NCBI GenBank assembly: GCA_049999765.1
Contig: JBNGIQ010009171.1
Span: 84,525-148,524 of the forward strand
DNA from: Phaeoceros laevis
Lineage: Eukaryota; Anthocerotophyta; Anthocerotopsida; Notothyladales
DNA: 64,000 nt
Direction of reading: 5' to 3'
Positions 50,748-60,571 of the stretch are shown in pieces; position 1 is the first letter of the stretch, and each line of letters starts with the position of its first letter. The notes beneath the pieces were generated by a model. That model was given only the letters and a program-made list of their open reading frames with translations. It was not told where the DNA came from and did no database searches. A program made the position numbers and the translations under genes.

Positions 50748-52616
50748 CTAGACGGATTTCGGCAATCTATCCTTCACATCTCGCAGAATTCGCTTCGCAG
50801 TTACATCTACTCCCATGAGGACTAATGGAACCCCATTACCAGGTCTGGTTGAGGCACCTGTAAAATACAGACCTTGCACAGCCGGGTCGGCAACATCCGG
50901 CCTGAAGTAAGCAAGCTGAAAAAACCCATGCGCCAGACCGAATGCAGCCCCATTGTACAGATTGTAGTTCTGCTTCCATTGAGGGGGGGAGTAGACAGTC
51001 TCGCTGAGTATCCTGGGCTTCAAATCCCCCAGGCCAGCCTTAGCCAGTGTGTCCAGAACCGCAGTCCTTGTCGCATCCACCATGGCGGCATCCTTGCTAG
51101 GATCTCCAGAATACCCTTCGCCTAAATGCGCAACCGGGACCAGCACTGTCAAGGCGTCTCCCCCACTAGGGGCCGCGCTTGGGTCTGTACGCACCGGGCC
51201 GTGAACGTAGAAATTGGGGTGCGCCAGGAGCGTCCCAGGATCCCGTGCCCGCGTCCAACTGCGCTTGAAGGCGTCCGAGAGGAAGACGTTGTGGTGGCAT
51301 AATCCTTCCACTAGCCCATCGATGGCCCAGTTGAAGGAGATGATGCTGGCGCTGTAGTCCCATTTCGCAAGCTCCTCACCCCTGCTGCTCGGACTCCCCT
51401 CCTGACCTAGGAGGCTGCTGTAGACATATGGGAGATCGGCATTGGCCACCACGATGTCGGCAGATACCTGGGTGCCGTCCTCCAGCGCTACGCCCGTCAC
51501 ACGACCGCTTTCCTGAAGAATTTTGCGCACGGGGGTGCCCGTCCGAATGGTGACGCCCTTCTCCTCCGCCACACGCTGCAGAGCGTCCCTGATCGCCACA
51601 AATCCCCCTTCAGGATACCACACGCCATTCACCAATTCGGTGGCAGCCAAAAGGCTGAAGACACCTGGGGCATTGTAGGGGCTTAGTCCCACATAGAGGT
51701 CCTGGAAAGTGAACAAGGCCCGAATCTTGGGGCTGGAGAAGAAGCCCGACAGGATGGAGTCGTGCGGGCCAAGGAGCTCCAGCGGAGACACCTGCAGCAG
51801 GACAGGGAGCATCTGCAGCATATTGCCCCCGTACTGGATCAGGCTCTGGCAATCCCGCTTGATGATGGCGTCCACGGAGTTGTCCAGAATGGCCTTGGAC
51901 TTGGCCAGAAAACGAAGGAAAGCGGTCCCGGCACCAGCTTCCACCTTCTCCAGCTGCCCGCACATTGAGTGGACGTCATACAGCAAGTCCAAGCTACGGC
52001 ATTCGGGAGTTGGATCGACCTCGCTCGACTCTCGGGCAAAGAACACTCGGTAGGCTGCCGGTTCCACCTTCTTGAGAGGGACATAGGCCTCCAGGTCCAC
52101 CCCCATTGCCGTGAATGCGTCCCTGTAAACCTGCGGGAAGAGCAGGAGGCTTGGCCCGGTGTCAAACCTGTAGGCTCCTCCATCCTCGCCTGCCTCCACC
52201 ACCAGGGACTGCAGTCGTCCTCCCACCTCCTCGTTCTTCTCCAAAATCTGAACCTCAAATCCCTCCTTCGCCAGCCTCCCCGCCACAGCCAGTCCTCCCA
52301 CTCCAGCTCCTACAACCACGGCCTTGAGCCTGCCTGAACTCGATGCACCACTACTCTCAGCCCCTCCGTCCAAAGCCGGCGAGATTGCCGGATCCCTCAC
52401 AGGAGCTGAAACAGCATTCACGGCAGCCTGCGCGCATCTAATGCCACTGCCATACCGCCAAGACCTAGCTGTGGCAACCCCGGCCGAGTGCTTGGAGTTC
52501 CGGCTCGGCAGCTGAATCCATCCCCTCTCCACAAACCGCACAGCACTAGCCTTGCTCCCAGGCAGGCTGCCCCCAATCAGGGCGGACCGCTCCATCACCA
52601 TGCCCCGCACGTCCAT
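50748..52616 (-). CDS. CrtI-type phytoene desaturase-like FAD oxidoreductase, intronless
   Basis: A single exon of 622 residues. Residues 1-about 75 are Ser/Arg/Ala-rich and acid-poor, fitting a plastid transit peptide. Residues 99-125 carry the dinucleotide-binding fold VVVGAGVGGLAVAGRLAKEGF...LEKNEEVGGR. The C-terminal FAD motif is GLYFTGASTRPGNGVPLVLMG. Between them, ISFNWAIDGLVEGLCHHNVFLSD, LVPVAHLGEG and YNLYNGAAFGLAHGFFQLAYFRP resemble the CrtI group (bacterial and fungal one-step phytoene desaturases) more than plant PDS/ZDS or CRTISO. It may act on carotenoid-like polyenes in plastids; the substrate cannot be told from sequence. The gene is high in GC compared with its neighbours and lies head to head with the PPR gene. 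Start is the first ATG in frame. Confidence 0.85.
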   Translation of the reverse strand: MDVRGMVMERSALIGGSLPGSKASAVRFVERGWIQLPSRNSKHSAGVATARSWRYGSGIRCAQAAVNAVSAPVRDPAISPALDGGAESSGASSSGRLKAVVVGAGVGGLAVAGRLAKEGFEVQILEKNEEVGGRLQSLVVEAGEDGGAYRFDTGPSLLLFPQVYRDAFTAMGVDLEAYVPLKKVEPAAYRVFFARESSEVDPTPECRSLDLLYDVHSMCGQLEKVEAGAGTAFLRFLAKSKAILDNSVDAIIKRDCQSLIQYGGNMLQMLPVLLQVSPLELLGPHDSILSGFFSSPKIRALFTFQDLYVGLSPYNAPGVFSLLAATELVNGVWYPEGGFVAIRDALQRVAEEKGVTIRTGTPVRKILQESGRVTGVALEDGTQVSADIVVANADLPYVYSSLLGQEGSPSSRGEELAKWDYSASIISFNWAIDGLVEGLCHHNVFLSDAFKRSWTRARDPGTLLAHPNFYVHGPVRTDPSAAPSGGDALTVLVPVAHLGEGYSGDPSKDAAMVDATRTAVLDTLAKAGLGDLKPRILSETVYSPPQWKQNYNLYNGAAFGLAHGFFQLAYFRPDVADPAVQGLYFTGASTRPGNGVPLVLMGVDVTAKRILRDVKDRLPKSV

Positions 52617-53045
52617 CTCCTCCTTCCTGCTCCCCCGCTGAGTGCACTAAGCCATTTGCCGACGCTGCCCTCACCTACACTCGCACCTGCAACATCTGCA
52701 ATTTCCTCCTGCCTCTTGTGCCGCAGGAATCTGCTGTTTGCGTTTGGCACCACCTTCGAGTCGCGGAAGCGCATCCGCGGCAGCAGCGGAGCTCTTGGAT
52801 GCTGCATCCCATTCTCCGCTGCTGTGGTGGGCCACGAGTACCCCTTTTGATAAGATGATTCCTGGGCCACATGCCCAGCGCCGCTTCACACTGCGGCCAA
52901 AACGTGGTGTGGTAACTTAGTTACTAGAATTGCAAGCTTTTACGGGAAGCGTTTTAGTGTTCCCGGTAAGCCGAATTTTACAGCCGAGAGAACTCGGAGA
53001 TGGTGACCACGAAAGGCTTGAGCTCGTGCAAATCCTGCCCGACTG
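52617..53045. promoter_or_regulatory. Divergent intergenic region, CrtI-like gene and PPR gene
   Basis: 429 bp between two start codons that face away from each other. Both promoters lie here. No TATA box or other motif is assigned. Confidence 0.4.
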
Positions 53046-55592
53046 ATGGCTGTCATGCGGCTGGAGCTAGACGTTGGGCTGACCGGCCCGGCGTTGACAG
53101 CCGGTTTGCCACCGATCTCCGCACTGCGGCTCGTGCAAGGACTAGCACCTGAGGCTGGTCGGTTTGAAGCCCTGAGCCAGTTGGCAAGGAAGGTGTGGTA
53201 TGGGAAAATCCAAGCATCCTATCGAGAGGAAGGAACGCCTCCAGAAGAGCTGCAAAATCACATCTGGGGAGAATTTTTCTTAGACCCCATCCATTGGTGG
53301 GACAACAGACGGAGCAAGCCTGTTTCCCGGCCGTGGGACGCAGGGAAGAAGAGGCCCCCAGAGTCTATAGCCACCTCTGTTCCAGGGCAAGGATCCTTTG
53401 CAGCCCAAGAGCGGCACTCGGAGGTCGAAATTTGCAGTGAACTATGTAAGGATGGCCGGATTACTGACGCTGTGGATGCGTTGCACCTTCTGGTGCAACG
53501 AGGATGCCATGTACAAAGCCATCTCTTCTATCTTGTCCTCAAGAGGTGCATCGCTAGCAAGAACCTGGTTCTGGGCAGAAACATTCATGCTCTTATTGTT
53601 AAAAGCGGGTACCAAGGGGACCCATTCTTGGCCACCCACCTCATGGGCATGTATGCTTCGCAGGGGAGCCTACACGAGGCAATGGAAGTCTTCACCAAGG
53701 TTTCGACAGCAGACGTCTATAACTGGGCTACCATCATCTTCGCATATGCTAAGCATGGAGAGGCTGCACAGGCTATACGACTGTATCAACAGATGCGTGA
53801 GTCAACCGTTAAGCCCGACAACCGTATTTATGTAGCAGTTCTCAAAGCTTGTGCCACTGCGGGAAATTTAGTTGCGGGCAAGGAGGTCCATGGTCATATT
53901 CTTGCTAGTCCAGGGACTCCAGATATTTTTGTTCAAACAGGTTTGCTTGCTATGTACGCAAAGTGCGGGAGCTTAGAGGATGCTCGCAGAGTGTTTGACA
54001 GACTTCCAGACAGGAACGTTGTAACATGGACTGCTATGATCGCAGGTTATGCCCAGCAGGGAATGGGTCAGGAAGCCCTTAGTTTGTACAGTAGAATGAT
54101 GCAGGAGGGCCTCTCTCCTCCAGATTCTGTTACATTTGTTTGCCTCCTGAAGGCATGTGCCAGTGTAGGTGTTGGAGCTCTGAATGAGGGAAAGCTGCTC
54201 CATGCACAGACTGAGAAACAAGGACTGCAAGATGATGTGGCACTAGGCTGCAGCTTGGTCAACATGTATGCCAAGTGCGGTAGCTTAGGTGATGCTCGGG
54301 CCGTGTTTGACAGGCTTCCAAACAGGAATCTGGTAACATGGACCGCTATGATTGGAGGCTATGCCCAGCAGGGGATGGGTCAAGAAGCCCTTAGTCTCTA
54401 CAGTTGCATGCAAGACGAAGGCCTTTCACCTCCAGATCCATGTACTTTTGTGTGCCTCTTGCAGGCATGTGCCAGTGTAGGTGTAGAAGCTCTGCATCAG
54501 GGGAAACAGCTCCATGCACAGATTGAAGAACGAGGACTGCAAGCTGATGTTGGTCTAGGCAGCAGCCTGGTCAACATGTATACAAAATGTGGTAGCATAG
54601 AGAACGCTCGCAGTGCGTTTGACAGACTCCCAGAACGTGATGCAGTTACATGGACGGCGATGATTGCAGGTTATGCGCACCAAGGGATGGGTCGTGAAGC
54701 CCTTGGTCTTTACAGTATAATGCAACAGGAAGGCCTCTGTCCTGCAGACCCTTGTACCTTTGTGTGCCTCTTGCAGGCGTGTGCAATTGTAGCAGGTCTA
54801 CCTATGGGGAAACAACTCCATGCACAGATCAAGGAACGAGGAATGCAGGCTGATGTGGTTGTGGGAGCTGCACTAGTAAACATGTATGCAAAGTGTGGGA
54901 GCATGGTAGATTCACAACAGGTGTTTGATTCGTTGCCTGACAGAAGCATTGAGGCTTGGGGGGCACTAATTGGTGGATATACCCGCCAAGGGAACAGTGA
55001 GATTGTGTTTGCCTTGCTGGATAGAATGACACTGGAGGGTACACAGCCAAATGGCGTCACCTTTCTTAGTGTGCTGACAGTGTGCAGTCATGCCGGTCTT
55101 GTGGACAAAGGGCGAAAGTACTTTGAGGTTATGGGGACAGAGTATGGCATTAGTCCTACTGTAGAGCACTACACATGCATGCTGGATCTTCTGGGACGGG
55201 CAGGTCATCTGGATGAGGCACTGCAGATAGCCAAGAGCATTCCTTTCCCACCTAATGGTGCAGTGTGGCGCGCAGTACTAAGCGCTTGCCAGAAGTGGAA
55301 TAACGTTGAGATTGGGCAACACGCTTTTGAGTGTGCAGTGGGTGTGGATCCAAAGGATGACTCATCTTATGTGTTGATGTTCAACATTTATACAAGGGCT
55401 CAGATGTTGGAGGAGGCTAGGGAGATACAGGCAAGGAGACTGAAGTGTGGGGCATTCAAGAAGCCAGGCCAGTGCTGGTGGACTGACATGGGCGGAGTGG
55501 TGCACACGTTTGTAGTCGGGGACAGAAAGCATGCTGAAAGTGCAGGTTTACATGCAAGGCTGGAGCAGCTGGTTCCGCTAGCCGCATCTTGA
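53046..55592 (+). CDS. PLS-class pentatricopeptide repeat protein ending after E/E+ region
   Basis: One exon of 848 residues. An N-terminal about 110 residues could include an organelle presequence. From about residue 125 the protein consists of PLS-type PPR repeats, with signatures such as LVNMYAKCGSLGDARAVFDRLP and TWTAMIAGYAQQGMGQEALSLYS. Three near-identical triplets of about 103 residues (about 53940-54890) point to recent internal amplification. The end (EHYTCMLDLLGRAGHLDEA..., then VHTFVVGDRKH) is the E/E+ region; no DYW deaminase domain follows, so if it edits RNA it would need a partner deaminase. These proteins bind single organelle transcripts in plastids or mitochondria. Intronless structure is normal for the family. 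Confidence 0.93.
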   Translation: MAVMRLELDVGLTGPALTAGLPPISALRLVQGLAPEAGRFEALSQLARKVWYGKIQASYREEGTPPEELQNHIWGEFFLDPIHWWDNRRSKPVSRPWDAGKKRPPESIATSVPGQGSFAAQERHSEVEICSELCKDGRITDAVDALHLLVQRGCHVQSHLFYLVLKRCIASKNLVLGRNIHALIVKSGYQGDPFLATHLMGMYASQGSLHEAMEVFTKVSTADVYNWATIIFAYAKHGEAAQAIRLYQQMRESTVKPDNRIYVAVLKACATAGNLVAGKEVHGHILASPGTPDIFVQTGLLAMYAKCGSLEDARRVFDRLPDRNVVTWTAMIAGYAQQGMGQEALSLYSRMMQEGLSPPDSVTFVCLLKACASVGVGALNEGKLLHAQTEKQGLQDDVALGCSLVNMYAKCGSLGDARAVFDRLPNRNLVTWTAMIGGYAQQGMGQEALSLYSCMQDEGLSPPDPCTFVCLLQACASVGVEALHQGKQLHAQIEERGLQADVGLGSSLVNMYTKCGSIENARSAFDRLPERDAVTWTAMIAGYAHQGMGREALGLYSIMQQEGLCPADPCTFVCLLQACAIVAGLPMGKQLHAQIKERGMQADVVVGAALVNMYAKCGSMVDSQQVFDSLPDRSIEAWGALIGGYTRQGNSEIVFALLDRMTLEGTQPNGVTFLSVLTVCSHAGLVDKGRKYFEVMGTEYGISPTVEHYTCMLDLLGRAGHLDEALQIAKSIPFPPNGAVWRAVLSACQKWNNVEIGQHAFECAVGVDPKDDSSYVLMFNIYTRAQMLEEAREIQARRLKCGAFKKPGQCWWTDMGGVVHTFVVGDRKHAESAGLHARLEQLVPLAAS

Positions 55593-56736
55593 CTCGTCGT
55601 TCCGGGACATACCCCACCATGAGAAGGAAGTGTAGGCACAGCGAGAAGCTGGCCAGTGCCTACTGACCAACCGTACATGACGTGAGGGATTTGCGGGTGC
55701 AATGGATTGTGATAAAGCAAGTCGCTTCCATGTGTAAAGGGAAATGTTCTTGTGGTGACTATTGCCAATGGTGGTCTGGTTGGTGTGGCATTCAGCCGCA
55801 TTCTTTCCCTTCGGCGATCTGGTAACTATTGTTTCCTGTGGCCACATAGCTCTCGTGCAGGTCCCCCAAAAGAGAGAAGGGTGCCACATCTTCACTTTTG
55901 GTCGACATAACCATCAAGAGAATGCCCCACCTGACCTACGGTCTTAGGATAGAACGCAACTACTGCACAATTGGGCTTGCTTACTAGTCACCACGACATA
56001 TTTGCGCGCAGAGGCCCTTGACCTGTAATGAAGGTTTGGAGACTGGGCAGGCTGCCCATCCAGTCAGGAATTGGTGCATCCACCTCTACATGTACCTGTA
56101 GCCCAGTTTTTGGTCACATATGTACCCAAGCAAGATGCCAAATTCCTAGTAAGCCCTTGGTACCTGTTCATGCCTCCAAAAGCTTCGTGGGCACCAACAA
56201 ATTGGATGATGACAAGTTGGTCATACTGTCCAGAGGGAAGAGACCACTAGGCAAATCCTCGTTCCTTGGGCTTCAGCTCTTCAACCTGTAGCACTTGGCT
56301 CCTCTAGTACGTCCTAGGCCTGAATGTGCCTGCCATTTTCAGAACAGACATGTATGCATGGGACTTCGTAGGGTAGGACAAGAACTCCATCCGGATCATG
56401 CATGCTACATCCCGTCAAGACCTCTCTCAGAGCCTCAGCCAGAATTCATGAGCTCGCACCCGTGGGAAGGAGGATCCTACATGATTGATTTGCTCTGCCA
56501 ACCTGCCCCGACGGTGTTGGGGTCGTGCCAGGTGCATGCATGCATACATGTGCGATACATGTACATTTCAAGGATCATATCAGAATGGCAGAAAATGATG
56601 CGTGGCGTTAGGCAACACTGCTGCTGCTTCCAAGCCAGTGTTGTAACGATTCACGATCCAGCAGCCCCTTGGGACGTCCATCTGCGGAAACTGAGCGTCT
56701 TGAAACAGGTAAAGGCACCGATTGCGAAACCGTAAT
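55593..56736. other. Intergenic, no gene seen
   Basis: About 1.1 kb after the PPR gene. Short frames on both strands lack any domain. The right edge is the target-site copy AAT of the MITE. Confidence 0.4.
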
Positions 56737-57056
56737 AGGGGGACTAAAACATGTCCCCGTCGGCCCGCCCTGGGGCCTCGTCAGAGGGCCGGGACGGGGC
56801 CCCCGTCCGCGGCTCACGGGGACCAATTTTGGTCCCCGTGAGCTGCTCACGGGGGCCCCGTCCCGGGAAAACTCCCCCGTCCGGTATCGCGGCTTTTGTA
56901 ACTTGCGCCTTCGCGGCTTTTTAACTTACCGTCGAGTCGGCCTCGACGGGGCCACTCAAACATGGTGTACCATTTTTGACGGGGGACCCGTCCGGACCCG
57001 ACGGTGAAACCTACTCGCCCGTCAGAGTTTCTGACGGGGGATGTTTGAGTCCCCCT
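56737..57056. mobile_element. 320-bp MITE-like inverted-repeat transposon
   Basis: The left end agggggactaaaacatgtcc and the right end, read on the other strand, agggggactcaaacatcccc, match over about 27 bases (a few mismatches). The element is flanked by AAT at 56734-56736 and 57057-57059, a likely 3-bp target duplication. It is very GC-rich, has no ORF and contains further palindromes, including a perfect 14-bp-arm hairpin at 56813-56842 (ctcacggggaccaa / ttggtccccgtgag). Size, ends and lack of coding capacity fit a non-autonomous DNA transposon. A 3-bp duplication is typical of PIF/Harbinger, but AAT is not the usual TWA, so superfamily is open. Confidence 0.85.
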
Positions 57057-57059
57057 AAT

Positions 57060-57613
57060 GAGGCCGTAGGACAGACCGTGTCAAGTACAAGCAGCACAAG
57101 CGGCACTGATCAACGCACCTTGGATGGCAGCTTGGAATTCACGGGCGTTTATAATTACGTCCAGTACTTGTCGGACCAGTCAAGCAACAAACTTGTTACG
57201 CATGCGGGTGCCCGTTTCTCATGTCCTAAGGTCGCTGTCTGGGTGCCACTCTTGGTATCCAGAAGTGTGTCCTGAACATAGCACAAGGACTCACGCTCTT
57301 TCGGTGCATGCTGATACTATGGATAATCAGTCCTTGGGAAGGTGCATGGCACTCTCTCGAGTAGTAGTCCTGATGTTGTTAAGTCCATGTCTGATCGTAA
57401 CAGCCGCACTCAATCTCGTGAACAGCGTAAGGCTCCGATCCTTTAGCTGACTTGTAAGCCTAACAGGGCTTCAAATGCATGATCCATGAATCCGGCTTGG
57501 CCTTTAAAAGCCCTTGCAAAGCACAAGTTTTGGGGACCTTTGCCTTCTTCTAGCTTTCCTGCTTACAAACATTGTCATGTGGGTCTGGTGAGTCTGGTGT
57601 CAAATCCTCTGGA
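57060..57613. promoter_or_regulatory. Upstream region of the 260-aa gene
   Basis: About 550 bp between the MITE and the ATG at 57614. A TATA-like TTTAAAA lies at about 57503-57509, some 105 bp before the ATG. Low confidence; no other motif is seen. Confidence 0.25.
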
Positions 57614-58393
57614 ATGGCAGCTGCAGGCTTCGGGGTGTTCTTTTCCCGTTTAATCGATACCGTTCATGTGAGCCCCTCACCTTCTGAGCATTTGGTGTAT
57701 TTCCACACCCTCTATGGCTCAGTTATGGGGGAGAACGGGGAGGCTGGCGTGAGCTTTCTCCGAGAGGTGACAGTCCCGGGGAGCCTCAACCCCCCAGACT
57801 CCATCAATTTTGCTAGCCAATACGCCCACGATGATGTGCACCTTATGACTCGTGTGGACGTGACGAGGCTCCCTGATAGATCTTTGCAGTTCGTTGCCCT
57901 ACGTCGGGGACTCGACGACGCCTTCCACCAGGTGGACCAAACGTCCGTCGCGCTCTCGGGCCGCCTGCAAGTGGAATTCCGCACCTACCGCAACTACAGG
58001 AAGGTGCCTGTAGACACTGATCAGTTGGGCCATCCCGTGGGCAATCTCATCCTCGGGGTGGAGCTGCGTCGCAAGGGACATAAGCACCTGGACCAGGGCC
58101 CGTTCGCACCGGACTCCAGAACAATTGCCCATGTGGCAACATCTGGCGCTTATGGCAGCCACCGGGAGAAGTGGGTTGTGAGTGTGGAAGATTTGGCGGA
58201 CCATCTGCACAACGACGTGCAGTTGCGGGAGCACCTGGCTATGGTTGCGCCCTTCCTCAAGGACACCGTATCCAAGTCGGGTTTTCGCAATGTTCTCTTC
58301 ACTGTAGGCCCCCAAACCTACCGTCTTCACCCGACACCAGACTCACAGACTAAAACCTGGGGGATCTACCCTTACGCCACTCGCATCGTTTGA
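57614..58393 (+). CDS. Unrecognised soluble protein of 260 residues, single exon
   Basis: The first ATG in frame is at 57614 and the frame runs 259 codons to a TGA. Composition is balanced, without signal peptide or membrane segment; the reading looks like a folded protein (VTVPGSLNPPDSINFASQY, VALSGRLQVEFRTYRNY, GNLILGVELRRKG, FLKDTVSKSGFRNVLFTVG). It does not match a family known to me. Acceptable codon use and lack of repeats favour a real gene. It could be an uncharacterised lineage-specific protein or one acquired by transfer; context says nothing about its job. Confidence 0.6.
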   Translation: MAAAGFGVFFSRLIDTVHVSPSPSEHLVYFHTLYGSVMGENGEAGVSFLREVTVPGSLNPPDSINFASQYAHDDVHLMTRVDVTRLPDRSLQFVALRRGLDDAFHQVDQTSVALSGRLQVEFRTYRNYRKVPVDTDQLGHPVGNLILGVELRRKGHKHLDQGPFAPDSRTIAHVATSGAYGSHREKWVVSVEDLADHLHNDVQLREHLAMVAPFLKDTVSKSGFRNVLFTVGPQTYRLHPTPDSQTKTWGIYPYATRIV

Positions 58394-60417
58394 ATGATCA
58401 ACTGGCAGATTGCCCTGTAGATCGATAGCTAGGCAGTTGTAGCTAGCTAGCTTGTAGACCCGTGGGCGGGTGGTGGTTGTTGTGGTTTTGCGCAAGCCTG
58501 CAGATGGGCCCGCGGTTGTACCTGTTTGCATATGAATTCGGGGGAATTCAATACAGCACCTGTTTGCTACTGTGTGCCCACCACGGGGACTTCGCCTGCT
58601 CCGGCTGCAGGCTTCTTTTCCGCTCGTCTGCCTCCTCCCTTGCGCTTGGCCGATTGGCCGCTTGTCCGCTCACGAGTCTCTTCGGGTTGTTCTGAAGTCC
58701 ACTTGTCATTTACTTGCTTGTATGATGTTAGAGGCTGGTTCTTTAAGCTTCAGGAGCTGAAAGAAGCATCAACGCGCAAATTGGCTTCCAAGCCAGACTT
58801 CTGGTGGGGCCTGGCCACCCAGGCCATGGGTGTGATCTGCTGTTTCGCAGAGATGTGTTCAAAAGAGTCCTTTTCCCAGAAGCAGAAACTTAAAAAGGGA
58901 GGCTCATGGAGACGGACGTTGTTCTGAGAAAATGTTGTACTCCAAGCCTGAAGATGATCTTCTGCTCACACCTGCTGGCTAGCCCAAGCATCTGGAGCCA
59001 GGGAGGGTTTAGCTGACCTGCTATCACATGTGGTGGGTACGGAAGGAAATTGAAGAAGAATAGGGCAGGTCTCTTAGGACGTAACCAACACTTGTGACGG
59101 CAGCACGAGCATGCATGAGGAGCCGGAGGTAAGATATTGTCCAATTGGGTCAGACTTCATGTTGTCTAGTCCAACATAAATGTTGTCTAGTCCAACATAA
59201 GCTGAACCTCTGTGTTTCATTGCAGATTCAGGACCCACGGCCTGCTAAACAAATACAGCAGAAGAAAATGAGACTTGCTAAGCAGCAGCAAAAGGAGGTT
59301 ATATATGTGTTTGACAGCATTGTTACTCACTTCACACCAGGGTGTGAGAGCATTGTTCTTAGCTGTGGTGAATCTTGGCCCGAACCTTGTATTAATCTGA
59401 GGTGAATAGAGTGCGACCACCCTGCAAAGAGACGTAGGATACGTTTCCTACATTGAAACGTAGGATACCCATGTGCATATCCTTTGCTATGCAACAAAGG
59501 AAGGGAAGGGGAATTTTATAAGGTGATTGACGGGGTGCTTGCGCACCACACCTGCGGAAAACATATAGGAAACTAGGAATTCCAGCGGAAAACATATAGG
59601 AAACTAGGAATTCCAGCACGAGCCTCCATAATGATTCTACTTTGTGGCAAACGATGTCTAGCTTCATGGTTCCATGATTGGTGAATGCCGGTGTGGTCCT
59701 TCGCTCTTTCTTTTTGGCTCTCTTCTCCCAATCCTCCATTTCCCTTGGCAGCAAGCAACTACAACGGCGATGTGGTGATGCACTGAGGCCAACAATCACT
59801 TTTGAAGTTCACATTTGGCTACATGGTGCACTGCCGGCATGAAAAGCTTTAAAGTTCATATTTGGCTGCATGGTGCACTGCAAGCATGAGCTTTTTAGAG
59901 AGTAAATCCATCCAAACGTGTGCTCATTGAACTCCTTGGATAGTTGCAATCATTAATATTGTAGTAACCCAGGGTAGAATTTTTTCCCTTATCTGTTGCA
60001 GCATAAGAGGTTTCGTTCCCACAGAGGGTTCCTGTAGCAACACCAAGTCAACACAACGCTTAGAGGCACAATAATGGTTTAACTCGACTACATTTAGGTC
60101 AGACTCTTCCAACGTCCAAGCTAGAGGCCCTCAAAGTACGACGTGCCTGTAACGATATCTGGAAATCTGACTCGTCCTCTGGGTCTAACATAGCATCGAT
60201 GTCGTCGCTCTCAAAGAGTCTGTGAAGACGTGTAATGTGAACGACTACCAAAGAGTTGGCAAACTTGAAGACGAAGTAGCAACGCTAGAGATGGAGCTCA
60301 GGGGTGAACGTTACAAGGTTGAGAAGCTACGGGAATAGAGACGAAATGGAGAATGTTATGCAAGTGTTCAAAAGAAATATGAATGAGACGTTGCGTACGG
60401 TGATTACTCAATTGGAC
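58394..60417. repeat. Gene-poor region with several short tandem duplications
   Basis: About 2 kb. Direct tandem pairs: 21-bp unit at 59159/59180 (atgttgtctagtccaacataa), 31-bp unit at 59554/59585 (gcggaaaacatataggaaac...), and a diverged roughly 47-bp unit at about 59800-59896 (catttggct-catggtgcactg). Near 59432-59470 'acgtaggatac' repeats and partly forms a hairpin with 'gtttcctac'. An exon-like frame with a tttcattgcag acceptor at about 59224 and ending at 59404 has no recognised domain. No gene is supported. Confidence 0.55.
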
Positions 60418-60517
60418 GCGGATGTAGACAATATTAGGGAGGAGTTGAAGACGAAGGATCTACAACTTGTGAACACTAAACCCTAAACCCTAAACTCCTG
60501 ATATTGTCTACATCCGC
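60418..60517. repeat. 17-bp perfect inverted repeat enclosing telomere-like repeats
   Basis: gcggatgtagacaatat at 60418-60434 and its exact reverse complement at 60501-60517 enclose a 66-bp spacer that contains aaaccctaaaccctaaact (about 60478-60496), two and a half copies of the plant telomere unit CCCTAAA. Confidence 0.85.
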
Positions 60518-60571
60518 ACCCGCACCACCCGCGCTAGGAGCAACAATGCGTCGGGCAGGGGGGAGTGGTGG

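Noticed and set aside
56737-57056. Rho-independent-like hairpin as a terminator
   Set aside because: The hairpin lies inside a terminal-inverted-repeat element with target duplication in a nuclear genome, so a MITE explains it better.
58526-58927. Plus-strand frame of 133 codons downstream of the 260-aa gene
   Set aside because: No domain, and composition typical of intergenic DNA; not joined to any exon.
59224-59404. Exon-like frame after a good AG acceptor
   Set aside because: No family match and no upstream or downstream exon found; noted only as part of the intergenic description.
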